This document shows, piece by piece, positions 35,227 through 47,329 of a stretch of 64,000 nt of DNA. This DNA is from Siphonodentalium dalli (Eukaryota; Mollusca; Scaphopoda; Gadilida; Siphonodentaliidae), in assembly GCA_032622095.1 (NCBI GenBank), contig CP136061.1:213498373-213562372 (forward strand), written 5' to 3'. Made by a program: the position numbers and the translations under genes. Numbering within the stretch: position 1 is the first letter of the stretch; each line of letters opens with the position of its first letter. The notes beneath the pieces were generated by a model. It saw nothing but the letters and a program-made list of their open reading frames with translations. It was not told where the DNA came from and did no database searches.

Positions 35227-35460
35227 ACTAGCTAATGTGCCCGACTTCGTCCGGGCTATTTATGGATTTATTTCATTGTGGTCGCCTCAGAATATACAGC
35301 GTCGGTCCAGACACATGCCTATATGAGCGAGGCCAATGTCAAGGACACGGTCGCACGTGAAATTGGAGTTTTATCTGACACCAAGCTCTCAGTGTCGCTA
35401 ACCGCTCTCATGTTATCGACGCTGTCCAGACACCAGTTTTTTTTTACAAGATTCTTGCAA
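35227..35460. repeat. RTE/SINE-like interspersed repeat, copy 1
   Basis: It starts actagctaatgtgcccgac and contains tcaaggacacggtcgcacgtgaaattg, the latter shared with about 46090-46130. ACTAG followed by a CCCG-rich word is a common end of RTE-type LINEs and their SINEs; assignment is by resemblance only. Confidence 0.4.
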
Positions 35461-35711
35461 ATTGGAGAAAATACGTGATCAATAATAATGTTGTCGCCTA
35501 CAAGACTGACTGATCACATGATTCTAGAATTGTGTTCAAACCGGTCCATAAATAATGAGTTTCCCGAATAATTTGCCATATATCCGCGGGACAATTTTGA
35601 CTATTCATATGCCGTAGTATTACATCTCCTATTGCATTGATATGATAATGACACGTGTTACAGAGACAACTGATGCACCGCATTAAAAGTGTATTCAACT
35701 GTTTTATAGAT

Positions 35712-35990
35712 ATTACTAGCAGGTTAGCCCGCCACTGGCGTGGTTCGTCTCATGGCTTTGTTCGAAAAAGCTTTTTTATTTTTTTTAATTAATTAAACAA
35801 ATTAAAAAAAAATTCAATTCGTCGAAATCCGCCAGTTTTACCCGATTTGACCTTGAATTGATAATTTTGAAGGTCAAGGTCAGGTCGGGGTCTCAATTTA
35901 GCCCGCCCATGACACTTCCCGTAGGTAGCAAGTTTGAGCTCAATCGGTTCGAGTCTATAAAGGACACACACATATATATATATCATTTGT
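35712..35990 (+). repeat. RTE/SINE-like interspersed repeat, copy 2
   Basis: It begins attactagcaggttagcccg, contains a ggtcaaggtcaggtcgggg stretch, then gcaagtttgagctcaatcgg and gttcgagtctataaaggacac, and ends in an (AT)n tail. The last two phrases define a tail shared with copies at 36.3 and 46.2 kb. Confidence 0.55.
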
Positions 35991-36150
35991 GGGTACCCGT
36001 TTCAAGGTGAAGATCACCTAGAACGGAAAAACTGACCCGATCCCAGTTCCTGGGAAGCCCTAAGTACGTAAGAATCACACAACACGCTCTCACACAACAC
36101 GCGCACCGACGCTGACGCGCGCGTGTACAGACGTAAGAATCACATTACGC

Positions 36151-36200
36151 ACAAACGCTCTTTATTAACTACACTGCGGATAGGAACGCTCTTTAATTAT
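36151..36200 (+). repeat. Isolated CGCTCTTTAT core pair
   Basis: AACGCTCTTTATT and AACGCTCTTTAATT lie 31 bp apart, like the centre of the TTAA MITE family (42 bp there), but without recognisable TTAA-family ends nearby. A CACACAACACGC-rich flank precedes it. Confidence 0.55.
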
Positions 36201-36274
36201 CAACCCGATTAACCACTGCAGTGCCGTTTGCGATGATTTTGATGATTTGGAGTGGAGAATGGGTGCTCAGAGCT

Positions 36275-36430
36275 TCTCCAAAACGCCGCGACGGCCATTC
36301 CCGTGTTTGTTTTACCCTTAGATAGGAAGTTTGAGCTCGATCTGACAAGCCGTGTTCGAGTCTATAAAGGACACATATATTTATTTATATATTTATATAC
36401 GGAAGTCTCAAAATATATAGTAGAAGAGAA
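36275..36430 (+). repeat. RTE/SINE-like tail, copy 3
   Basis: It shares aggaagtttgagctcgatct and gttcgagtctataaaggaca with copy 2 and ends in AT-rich simple sequence with ccaaaatatata/tcaaaatatatag, as at 46.25 kb. Confidence 0.5.
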
Positions 36431-37242
36431 GATTAGATTAATTTAATAGCAGACGACAATTTAATTGTTAATGTGGTAGAGGTGTTTGTCGGTAAGTTAA
36501 ACACCTCTGGTCGCGATTGATCTGCTACGTGCCAAGCATACTTCTCGCAGCCATCTGGTTCCTATGTACAAAGGAATTTTGGTATAACAAGCAAACGACA
36601 AATCAATTACATTACGTCTACCCAACACCGGGGCATGAAACAATTGCTAGGTTCAATTGGACAAAATCACGAATGATACTCTTTAAACTTGACGCCAGAG
36701 GTCTGCGAGACACATTCGTCATCTTCAACAAACATCCCAAATTACCTTATATCGTTTGATAGAACAGATGTAATCTGCTGATGCAATCAGATTACATCGA
36801 CTGTTCGTTTCTGACATGCTGTGACCAAACGATTCTTTCCAATCAAATAATGCTAACAAGACTCTAGTTCTGCTTTGCTTTATCTTAATAGATTGAGGTC
36901 AATATTGTGAGATGGATTGTCTGACGGACATTTCCCGATCTCTTTGATTCCGGAGATTGAATCTTGATCCGATCGAGAAGCTATATGTTACCAATTCCCA
37001 ACTGTCCGCGCTATTGATTTTATTAATAACAATTTCTGATGGGCTGCATACTGTCAGTTTTTATGTAAGATAACAACTACATATATCGTCCAATCATCCA
37101 GACTCCAGAGCAATATAGAATAAGGTGGTACAAATTAAAAAAAAACATTTGTATACCTGCCTATTGTTATGACCTCCTTATAAGATATATGTTCGATATT
37201 TCCGTGGCGCAAATAACTTTAGCAAAATTATGTCAATATCAG
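36431..37242. other. No gene; small hairpin at 36762-36806
   Basis: The only structure seen is an imperfect hairpin with arms gaacagatgtaatctg and cagattacatcgactgttc. Otherwise unique-looking. Confidence 0.4.
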
Positions 37243-37395
37243 GGGCCTGTTTCATGAAGCAATGTCATAAGATTATCTTAAGATGGACTTAATCTAAGAT
37301 CTAAGGTGGATCTTATGATGTAACTTTTCCGTTTCAAGAACGCGTTTCACAAAACAAGATTAAGTCCTACTTAAGTAGTAATTTAAGTTCGCGCG
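37243..37395 (+). repeat. Interspersed repeat with CCTGTTTCATGAAG end, copy 1
   Basis: It begins CCTGTTTCATGAAG and is rich in cttaag/cttaatc words, with a gcgtttcacaaaacaag phrase. An inverted relative lies at 42130-42331. Ends of this type (a G/C run plus CTGTTTCATGAA) are common in invertebrate MITEs. Confidence 0.6.
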
Positions 37396-37900
37396 CGTTT
37401 AGACTGGCTCTCGACAATTTATTACAGCTATGCACAGAAAATGTTGGTTCTGTGTGTGTTATATGCCTATAGGTACAGTGTCTGGTGACAGATACTAGGG
37501 CGTGTCTAAGAATAATTATGATATTTTAATGCAAGGGCGATAATCAGTATAATGACTGGTGCACACTTAACTGCACGAGCGCGCTTTTTAACTGTGTTTT
37601 CGCGTCAGACCCCATCCACACATAGCTGCATGCTTCCAATGCCTATTTTATACAAACGTATCGAGCTCAAATATATTATTTCAGTTATTAAAGGGACTTA
37701 TACATCCTAACTCAGAATGTGAACCTTCACCCATATAACATGCCATTAAAGCGACGCGAGACACATGTTCGCTCCTTTCAATGCTGTTATTAGGTTCTAA
37801 TACATTATACGTCTTTGAAGCATCTATAATACCAGGAAATCGAATATGTCGCCAACACGGCATACACACACAATACACCACAATGGAAGCACTGAGCTAA

Positions 37901-38215
37901 ACGCTCTTTATTGATGGCCAACATTCATGGAATACTAACACAAAACGCTCTTTATTTATATTGCTATAATGTGAATAAGACTTCATATCGTGCTCCAAAT
38001 AGACTTATTTCCAATCTGAGACATACTTGTAGAAGCCATATATAAATTATGTTAGTGCCATTTGCTCTGGTTCTGTTGACAAATGTGCTAAACGCCTGTT
38101 ATAATTAACAAACTGTGTATGAACTTCGAAAGTACGTTACGTTGAACGACATTCTGCATATATGTTTTAATAAAAACCAAATCAACGACTTCTAATAAAG
38201 AGCGTTTATAATTAA
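37901..38215. repeat. CGCTCTTTAT core pair plus inverted single copy
   Basis: AACGCTCTTTATT at about 37900 and 37945 (44 bp apart) form the paired core seen in the TTAA MITEs, and AATAAAGAGCGTTTATAA at about 38195 is the same word inverted. No TTAA-family terminal repeats bound it, so it is a related but distinct arrangement. Confidence 0.6.
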
Positions 38216-38239
38216 CAACACGTGAACAGACGACCGGTT

Positions 38240-38333
38240 CACAGGCCCCTGGGGAAAATTACTAAATACCAATATAGACTATACTACTGGTATATTGGTA
38301 TTTTAGTACCCCCCCCCCCAGGGGTCTGTGGGC
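38240..38333. repeat. Foldback with C-run
   Basis: Arms cacaggcccctgggg...actaaataccaatata (38240-38275) and tatattggtattttagt...aggggtctgtg (about 38290-38331) are inverted copies; the right arm has an expanded run of about twelve C. Probably a tiny MITE. Confidence 0.75.
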
Positions 38334-38854
38334 CAGTTCACATTGATATTATATGTTCTTTCGCTGATCCCGGTGTGCCCGCGCGGTCCGTATACATGCT
38401 ATATATTTTTTTATTTCATAGTTAATAGATTATGATAATATGCATAATAATAATAAAATAACACATATTATGTATTATTATCTTGTTGATATATATACGG
38501 GGTACATATACAATACATTTTTACAATCAAATTATAACATAATAATATAGAAAGGCAAGTAAATAATAATATTAATAGCTGGCATAAGCATTTATTTAAA
38601 AAAAACTGAGTATAAATCATTCACTATTATCCTCGATGTGAAAATGTTCGGACTAATTGTCTCAACATGATTATTGTCTACAGTGCGATTGGGTTATTTG
38701 AATCGCAAATGATGTTCAACTCTATATAAATATATTCTTTTTGTAACAGCAATTAGAAATGTATATATAGTCCGGTCTTGGCGGTTTACAGTTAGTAGCG
38801 GACACCCCGCCAATCTTGCAACCACTGACCACGTCACTGCTATAGCTTACCATA
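38334..38854. other. No feature seen
   Basis: Very AT-rich DNA with ATA-type simple sequence around 38.4-38.6 kb, then unique-looking DNA up to the tandem array. Confidence 0.4.
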
Positions 38855-39305
38855 GGTTACACTGGTGTAAATACTATAGGCAGCTCCCCCTGCGGTTGCG
38901 GGAGGAGTATAGAGTTTCACAGTTAAAACACTCTGGGCTGTGATTGGTTGCATGAATTAAATGTAAACTGTTGACAAAAATTCAAGGAATCATTCTCCCA
39001 CAAACTTCATTTGCCAAGAGGCCCATTCATTAAAGGTGAAGTCTGTTGTGGCTGTTTAGAAATTTTAAGTGTGATTGAAAAAATGACAATATTTTTTTAG
39101 TGCGGAACTGACCCTAGTCATGAAAAAACGAAAATTTGAAGTGGATTCCCTGCTAGACGGTGTTGATTTTTTTATTGGGAAAGTTTCCACAGATGTCAAG
39201 CTCACATAATCCGAAGGCAGTTTGAACAGTTTCCATTTGACCTCTGATGCAGATCAACAAACGTTAACATTGAAGCCTATGGGAAATATTTACACCAGTG
39301 TAACC
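38855..39305. mobile_element. 451 bp TIR element, array copy 1
   Basis: It starts GGTTACACTGGTGTAAATA and ends with the exact inverse (19 bp TIR). A TA dinucleotide flanks both ends (cca-TA before, TA-aag after), fitting a TA target. No coding capacity. Identical copies lie at 40208-40658 and 41561-42011. Confidence 0.85.
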
Positions 39306-40207
39306 TAAAGGGAAAAAATAGCTTTTTATCATTTTTGATTCCTGGGAGTCACTTTAAAGCTTTTTAATGCATTTTACAGAGCCTGGTCTTTCAGTCCAAT
39401 GAATATCTCATGCTTGGTGTGGCTATTCTTGCTGCTGATGTCTTCTTTCACTTACATCAGCCAAAAAAATAGTAAGATTTTTCATAAAAAATGCCAATTT
39501 TTCAAGGTATTTTCAAAAAAATTCAAGGTGGTAATAGTCACATGATAATGCAAATGACCCATAACATGAGCATGTCAACGACACATATATCAATTGTTAT
39601 AAGAACCTAATCTAACAAGTATTTTGGATTTTATAGCCAGTGATATACAGATATATATCATAAAAGTGTGTCATTTCCACTGGTGGGTATGGTCATTTGA
39701 AGGTTAATAGCACTAAAACTTGGACACATTTAAGAAAATGCTTCAGCAATTCAAAGAGAGCATATCTTTATTCAACTAATTCAATATACACCCACATCCA
39801 GTTATCTTGGATCACCCTTGCAGACCTGAAAATGTCATATTTTATTCTTCAATGTGCTGATAAAGTCATGCGCTTGATGCTCAGCTGATCAGATCTGGAC
39901 TCAATGACCTCACATCACCAGAAGTTCTCTCATGGAAAGAATATTGTACAGTCTTCCATAGCTGATCCAAGTTTGCAACACCAGACCCCTAAAACTGAGT
40001 GAAAATGGGGCCTGAACATGACTGGTGGTGGAAAATTGTGCCTTTTTGATGAATAATTTGTTAAAGGGGGTGGGGTTAAATTGTGTGTGATAAATAAAGA
40101 ACCATAGGGGTGATATTGTTTTTGAACACATTTTTTCCATTGATGGGCAATTCTGAAGAAATGTAGGGAGTTACAATTATTCCGCGAAAAAGCGGGCTAT
40201 CGCTTTA

Positions 40208-40658
40208 GGTTACACTGGTGTAAATACTATAGGCAGCTCCCCCTGCGGTTGCGGGAGGAGTATAGAGTTTCACAGTTAAAACACTCTGGGCTGTGATTGG
40301 TTGCATGAATTAAATGTAAACTGTTGACAAAAATTCAAGGAATCATTCTCCCACAAACTTCATTTGCCAAGAGGCCCATTCATTAAAGGTGAAGTCTGTT
40401 GTGGCTGTTTAGAAATTTTAAGTGTGATTGAAAAAATGACAATATTTTTTTAGTGCGGAACTGACCCTAGTCATGAAAAAACGAAAATTTGAAGTGGATT
40501 CCCTGCTAGACGGTGTTGATTTTTTTATTGGGAAAGTTTCCACAGATGTCAAGCTCACATAATCCGAAGGCAGTTTGAACAGTTTCCATTTGACCTCTGA
40601 TGCAGATCAACAAACGTTAACATTGAAGCCTATGGGAAATATTTACACCAGTGTAACC
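40208..40658. mobile_element. 451 bp TIR element, array copy 2
   Basis: Identical by eye to 38855-39305; flanked by TTTA on the left and TAAA on the right. Confidence 0.85.
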
Positions 40659-41560
40659 TAAAGGGAAAAAATAGCTTTTTATCATTTTTGATTCCTGGGA
40701 GTCACTTTAAAGCTTTTTAATGCATTTTACAGAGCCTGGTCTTTCAGTCCAATGAATATCTCATGCTTGGTGTGGCTATTCTTGCTGCTGATGTCTTCTT
40801 TCACTTACATCAGCCAAAAAAATAGTAAGATTTTTCATAAAAAATGCCAATTTTTCAAGGTATTTTCAAAAAAATTCAAGGTGGTAATAGTCACATGATA
40901 ATGCAAATGACCCATAACATGAGCATGTCAACGACACATATATCAATTGTTATAAGAACCTAATCTAACAAGTATTTTGGATTTTATAGCCAGTGATATA
41001 CAGATATATATCATAAAAGTGTGTCATTTCCACTGGTGGGTATGGTCATTTGAAGGTTAATAGCACTAAAACTTGGACACATTTAAGAAAATGCTTCAGC
41101 AATTCAAAGAGAGCATATCTTTATTCAACTAATTCAATATACACCCACATCCAGTTATCTTGGATCACCCTTGCAGACCTGAAAATGTCATATTTTATTC
41201 TTCAATGTGCTGATAAAGTCATGCGCTTGATGCTCAGCTGATCAGATCTGGACTCAATGACCTCACATCACCAGAAGTTCTCTCATGGAAAGAATATTGT
41301 ACAGTCTTCCATAGCTGATCCAAGTTTGCAACACCAGACCCCTAAAACTGAGTGAAAATGGGGCCTGAACATGACTGGTGGTGGAAAATTGTGCCTTTTT
41401 GATGAATAATTTGTTAAAGGGGGTGGGGTTAAATTGTGTGTGATAAATAAAGAACCATAGGGGTGATATTGTTTTTGAACACATTTTTTCCATTGATGGG
41501 CAATTCTGAAGAAATGTAGGGAGTTACAATTATTCCGCGAAAAAGCGGGCTATCGCTTTA

Positions 41561-42011
41561 GGTTACACTGGTGTAAATACTATAGGCAGCTCCCCCTGCG
41601 GTTGCGGGAGGAGTATAGAGTTTCACAGTTAAAACACTCTGGGCTGTGATTGGTTGCATGAATTAAATGTAAACTGTTGACAAAAATTCAAGGAATCATT
41701 CTCCCACAAACTTCATTTGCCAAGAGGCCCATTCATTAAAGGTGAAGTCTGTTGTGGCTGTTTAGAAATTTTAAGTGTGATTGAAAAAATGACAATATTT
41801 TTTTAGTGCGGAACTGACCCTAGTCATGAAAAAACGAAAATTTGAAGTGGATTCCCTGCTAGACGGTGTTGATTTTTTTATTGGGAAAGTTTCCACAGAT
41901 GTCAAGCTCACATAATCCGAAGGCAGTTTGAACAGTTTCCATTTGACCTCTGATGCAGATCAACAAACGTTAACATTGAAGCCTATGGGAAATATTTACA
42001 CCAGTGTAACC
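41561..42011. mobile_element. 451 bp TIR element, array copy 3
   Basis: Identical by eye to the other two. Its right flank (accagttgg) differs from the TAAAGGG found after copies 1 and 2, which marks the end of the array. Confidence 0.85.
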
Positions 42012-42129
42012 ACCAGTTGGTTATTAATTACTACCATTTCTGAAACACCCCTCCGTGCTAGCAAGGTGTTATTCAGTTAAATGTGTTTACAATAATATAT
42101 ACATGAACTAGATCCCATCCACATTTCGG

Positions 42130-42331
42130 ACCAACTGCGGATCACAACGTAGGTCTTAACTTTAAGATAATCTTATGACACCTCGCACCAGTCTTAAAGT
42201 TAAGACCAAAGTTAAGACCATCTTAGGTTAAGACTTTGTTCGTGAAACGCACTTATGACTGAAGTTTGAACTTATGACCATCTTAAGTCCCAACTATGTC
42301 ATAAGTTGCCTTCATGAAACAGGGCCCAGGA
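42130..42331 (-). repeat. Interspersed repeat with CCTGTTTCATGAAG end, copy 2
   Basis: The reverse complement begins GGGCCCTGTTTCATGAAGGC and, like the 37.2 kb copy, is full of cttaag/cttaact words and carries gtgaaacgc. The two copies face each other around the 38.9-42.0 kb array, which may be chance. Confidence 0.6.
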
Positions 42332-43308
42332 CTACATTACCAGCAACTGATCGATTGCAGTAACTATTCTTAGACTACATCATACATATTGCCGCTAGTG
42401 GTACGAATGTAGGCCAGATACCCACACGCACAATATATACATGTATGGTCGCCTGGAACGCGCGCGTATGTATAAATGTAAGTTGATTTGGTTACCCCTC
42501 CCCCACACGGCCCACTGATAAATGTTTGAATGCACACCTGTATGGAAAATGATCGCTTATATATGTATATCTTTGGGTAATAAACATTTAATAAAAAACG
42601 TTTTTATGTCAGTTTCTCTTTGTGTCTTTTTTGTTGTTCAACAGAAAAGACGCCGAATGCAAAACACACGTTTAAAGGCACAACGAGGTTTGTATCCACA
42701 TTTGTTTTATTAGACGGGCGTATTATGTTATCAGTATGTCAATCTGTCACTGGTTTTCGACCGATAACTCCAGTTTGGGCTATTTAATCGGACCCAATGT
42801 TGGTTTGTGCGTTTATCGGCCAGGCACAGAGGTTCAGTTCGAATATGGGTTTGGCCCAATGATCATTGCTTGAGTTACGGTCTTTTTGTTTACCTCAAAT
42901 TACCTGATTAGATAACATTTTGGTTTTCGACAGATACACCCAAATTAGGTAATTAGTTCATAACCAAAAATGAGCATGTACATGTATGTCAACCTATAAT
43001 ACAGATGATGTCGACCTAGGGGTAGGTTCAATGATTTTTGCTTTATCTGATTTTATGACATTGTTATGGATAACCAATCGTGTATATGTAGCTACGCCCC
43101 GGTGGGTTTGGTTAAATTGTCTGCCCAAGAGGGGTGAACAATACTCACAGGGTTGTTAATTGTGGCTACCTCAAAGGACGAAGGGTTTGGTTGGATAAAT
43201 CTTATATCCGGTGTGGCTCTTTGTGTTAACATGAATTACATGATCGAGCATAGCATAGAACATGCTAGTACAGTTACATGTATATATTCGTTGTGGTAAA
43301 AATTATGT
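42332..43308. other. No feature seen
   Basis: Unique-looking sequence with short unrecognised open frames. Confidence 0.4.
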
Positions 43309-43548
43309 CGAGGAGCGTTTATATCATTTGTGTGAATTGCGCTGTTATGTAAACAGAAGCAAAACTTATGTAACACGAGCAGGCTCTTGTTTACGTACAC
43401 AATCGTACGCCTCGACGACAATATACTATTTACGCGCTGATTATGTTTGGCATATGAACAGCACTATATATTTTTTAATATTCCTTCTGTTGATGGCGAT
43501 TTGAACAAATATGAATATTTCTGCAACGAACGCCGCCCGTGCCTTTAA
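43309..43548 (-). mobile_element. TTAA foldback MITE, copy 4 (half element)
   Basis: Only the arm that is leftmost in copy 1 remains, in reverse: from gagcgtttatatcatttgtg to GCCGCCCGTGCCTTTAA. It contains ccttctgttgatggcgatttgaac, as in copy 3. The other arm is missing. Confidence 0.8.
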
Positions 43549-44799
43549 GAGATGGCTCTATGTGCTATAACAAACCTAGCGAGATACATGCATCTCGTAT
43601 ATTGTACATGTACACATGTGTATCCAGAGGATATGCACAATCAGATTTATTGAAATGACAAGACATTGTCGGCGTATCTTCATGTCGCGTGTTGGCCGAT
43701 CGGCCGTCCGTATCAGTTAAAAACCCAATTAACGTATTTTGGCACACATGCCGTGACTGGTCAGAAGCGAACAATAGGTCGCACAGTACGTGTACAATGT
43801 GGGTTGTGTTTGGTTTACCAAGTTCCCCACAATTCATCCACGTTCTTGGCAAATCCGAAAATGAAAAAAACCCCGCATATTTCAGCCACTGACCAACGTT
43901 TGTGAAATGTGAAACAACAACATCGACTCTACAATACAAATCTATGTTAATATTTACAGTTGAGGTTAGAAAATGTTGATACTATTATATACGCACGCCA
44001 TACAATGTAACATACAGACAACGACCAATCGAGGGTACACGCACACGAAATGACAAACTAATTGTGTATTGCTTGAGTGCATGTCATGGATATAGACGGT
44101 GGTATAACGCACAAGCATCGTGCATTACGCCTTGAGTCTCTGTATATTCAAAAGTTACAACCTGAAAGAAAGAAATTGAAACCCTATATCCGCTATGGCG
44201 GTTATATAACATTAGAATGTGCGCATAGCTTGGTCACATAGTGCCCTAATTGTAATCATAAGTGCTAAGTGTGAGTTTGCGAAACCTCTCAATTGCCTAT
44301 TTATAATAAATAGAGTCACGTTTCTCATTATAACTGGATGGTGCATCTTGTCGAATCTTTGAATTCGTGTAATTTTAATTCAAATATCTCATGCTTCAAT
44401 ATTAAGCACGCTCCAAAGTAATGAGGCTATTTTGTTTTCCCTGTAAAATCGATTCTCGATACAAGTGGCAATTTGTATCTCGAAAATATTGTCTCCAGAG
44501 CCATACGTCAATTACCCCTATCACTAGTTGGTTCACTTACTGAACTATTTGTGCTTCATTTGTGAATTTCAATTTTTTAAGCCTCCTTTGGGTGAGGGAT
44601 CAACTACTGAGTCAACCACCCGATTGTGAACTTGATGAATTGATTAAGACCCACGCCTGATTCATTAGATATTATAAATATCTTAGCAATCATCCAGACG
44701 GAGACGTCAGCTATTCCAAACATTACGACATACGGATGTCTTAATAAATTATTTCATGTAGGTTTTATGTTTGCTGTTTTCAAAGCAGTATGCTATCTG
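43549..44799. other. No feature seen
   Basis: Overlapping open frames at 43565-43939 on both strands carry no motif I recognise. The remainder is AT-rich and unique-looking. Confidence 0.4.
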
Positions 44800-45030
44800 T
44801 TTTGATATTCTGTTTTATGTGTTTGCACAATGGTTAGTTTCTTAATTGTTCTGGCCCCAATCGAGCGCTCACGCTCTGACTTGGGTGTTTTTATTTGTAT
44901 ATATTTTGTTTCGTTTTAGTCTAATTCACTGTCATTTCTAATCACAGTTTCTTCACTCGAGTTTGATAAGCTGCTTCTCGTCGTGGTATGGCTTTGTTGC
45001 TAAAACGACGTTAAACCCAAAGCAATCAAT
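44800..45030 (+). repeat. SINE-like element with CAATCAATCAA tail
   Basis: It contains ctgccccaa-type GC-richer words, then ggtatggctttgttgc, aaaacgacgttaaaccc and the tail aaagcaatcaatcaaa. Tails of CAAT repeats after a cgttaaac word are common in molluscan SINEs. I could not delimit a tRNA-like head. Confidence 0.5.
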
Positions 45031-45049
45031 CAAATTGTTAAGCGGAAAT

Positions 45050-45535
45050 TGGAAAGTCCATCTCGGACGTAGGCTAATTTGACACAGATGTCATTGTGGG
45101 AATTCATGCAGATACTTACCACTACCTCTGGGCATGTCCACACCGAATGAGTGGAAATGTGCCAAAAATTATATAAAGAAGGACTGATTATTACACATAT
45201 AAACGATTTATTTTTTCGGAATTCCCGACACGTCACTAGAAGAAATAATTATCTGCGACTAAACGATTCTAATTCGATGCGACTAAACGATTGGAAAGTC
45301 CATCTCGGACGTAGGCTAATTTGACACAGATGTCATTGTGGGAATTCATGCAGATACTTACCACTACCTCTGGGCATGTCCACACCGAATGAGTGGAAAT
45401 GTGCCAAAAATTATATAAAGAAGGACTGATTATTACACATATAAACGATTTATTTTTTCGGAATTCCCGACACGTCACTAGAAGAAATAATTATCTGCGA
45501 CTAAACGATTCGAATTCGACGCGACTAAACGATTC
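45050..45535. repeat. ~240 bp tandem repeat, 2 copies
   Basis: ggaaagtccatctcggacgt starts at about 45050 and 45291, and the following 230 bp is nearly identical. The join is a short repeat of gcgactaaacgatt, present four times, which probably mediated the duplication. Confidence 0.93.
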
Positions 45536-46059
45536 GAATTAAACAAGACCAAAGTATTTTATAATAGCCACCGTAATCATATTACCCACGAAACTGGTTT
45601 TGGCACCTCAAACCCCAAATCCTATTTGTGTTAATTTGTTTAACCTATATATGATTGTGTTTCTTTTTCTACGCCATTATGTAAAAGTATGTATAAAATT
45701 ATTGTAAATCGGTAAGTTTCGGTAACTTGTCCCCAATCTCTATTGTATCATGCATCATATACAAATAACATATGTTTAAAAAAAATTCTAAAAAAAGGAA
45801 AAGAAAAAAGGAGAAGAATTTATGTCTTGTATAAGTCACGAGCTGTATAGCGTAGAAATTCAAAGTAGTAACATTTAAAGCAACAAATGTGTTCTTTGTC
45901 GACATGCTACCTATTCATTAGTCATTTTTTTCATAGATGTATTCCTGGAATTAAAGTATACGGTAGTCGAAACTTTTATGGAATACTTCTGTGTGAACAC
46001 TTTAGTCTTCCAAATGACTCACTAAACTGACAACAAGGTATTACATGTAGTTAGTTTAG
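45536..46059. other. No feature seen
   Basis: AT-rich DNA with an A/G-rich patch near 45.8 kb. Confidence 0.4.
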
Positions 46060-46275
46060 GTATAGAAACATGCCTATGTGAGTGTGTGAGGTAGGTCAAG
46101 GTCGAGGACACGGTGGCACGTGAAATTGAACCCGTCCATATTGTTCCCGGGATCAAAGTAGGCCTACATACCAAATTTGAGTCGGATCGGTCGAGCAGTT
46201 TTCGAGTCTATAAGACACATACATGTACATACATAGAGACAGATAAAAATTCCAAAATATATAATAGAAGAATGT
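46060..46275 (+). repeat. RTE/SINE-like tail, copy 4
   Basis: It contains gaggacacggtggcacgtga (as at 35.35 kb), ccaaatttgagtcggatcgg, ttttcgagtctataaga and ends ccaaaatatataatagaag, as copy 3 does. Confidence 0.5.
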
Positions 46276-47329
46276 CACACGAAAACAAGATAAAGTTGAC
46301 CTTTCTTGTGTTTCGGAAGTAATATATTCACTGTAGTGATATTTTTTTATATTATATATGTACGCCATCATAGAACATTTGTCCGCTTACAACCCACACA
46401 TATTTCACACCAATGCCTGTCATAGGTCTTTGGTTATCAGCATTATTTACCATAGCCACAGACACTGTGATTTATCTGAACTGATAAGAGCACATTGATA
46501 TGTTCCTCAATTTTATGTCTGTGAAATGGTTTCATTTCTGTTGTTAATTGAAACATAATCACCGTTTATACACTGTAGGTAGAGGTTTCCATGCCAGTTC
46601 ATTAGAGACTCGGCGCTCTGATCATCACTGGCATATGTGAAGGCAATTACAGCTTTGGCGCTGAGAGTCAGATCTCTCTATTCTGCTATTTATGGTTCCA
46701 CTCAAATACCTATAATATTTACAAATCAGCGCGAATGACAACCAATGTTAATGCACTGTACGGTAGAAACAGGGAACCATTTTCGTTCTGATAATTGCTA
46801 TCACTTCAACAAGATTTTCGCCAGGCACACATCGTATGTAATATTATGTATTCATTCCGTGTATATGTACCAATCCCACCCGAGTCGCATCGCGTTATAT
46901 ATAACAATATATCTAATCCGGCCCAGCATAAATGTTAATTGATATGCTAATAGGACACCAGGGGACACGGGTGTACGATTATATATAAGCATACGCATAA
47001 TTACGCTATTCTGGAAGGCTGACAACTCTATACAGAACGTTCTTTGGCTGAATAACGGAGATTTTTTTATAAACGAATTTACAAAAAAAAAAAAAACACA
47101 CACACACACAAGTGATAAACTTTGATCATGCACAAGTCTAATTATTCCATTGGGGCGTGGGCTTGTGCATGAGAGTTAGCAGAACAATCTTCAATCAGTT
47201 TATTTCTCATGAACCTATGCATTGCATAGGTATGGAGACAATAGCAGTTAAATATATACAATATTTACATAGGCATGTGAACTTCCGGATAACAGATGTT
47301 GTATTACATTACATAATTTTCATCGGTAC
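46276..47329. other. No gene; A-run plus (CA)n near 47.08 kb
   Basis: A run of about fourteen A followed by a CA microsatellite lies at about 47083-47111. Nothing else recognised. Confidence 0.45.

Larger units (their letters stand above)
38855..42011. repeat. 1353 bp tandem repeat, 2.33 copies
   Basis: Unit boundaries at 38855, 40208 and 41561 give an exact 1353 bp period. Each unit is the 451 bp TIR element plus a 902 bp spacer; the third unit stops exactly at the end of its TIR element. No sequence difference was seen between the copies, so the duplication is very recent, or an assembly artefact. The 63- and 76-codon frames in the spacer recur because the spacer does; they are not genes. 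Confidence 0.95.

Noticed and set aside
35940-36380. tRNA-like B box (GGTTCGAGTCT)
   Set aside because: No matching A box or cloverleaf; the words belong to a shared repeat tail.
39697-41493. Paired identical small frames (63 and 76 codons) repeated 1353 bp apart
   Set aside because: Identity comes from the tandem duplication of noncoding spacer, not from protein conservation.
43565-43939. 124-codon minus frame as a gene
   Set aside because: Opposite-strand frames are equally open and no motif, signal or neighbouring exon supports it.
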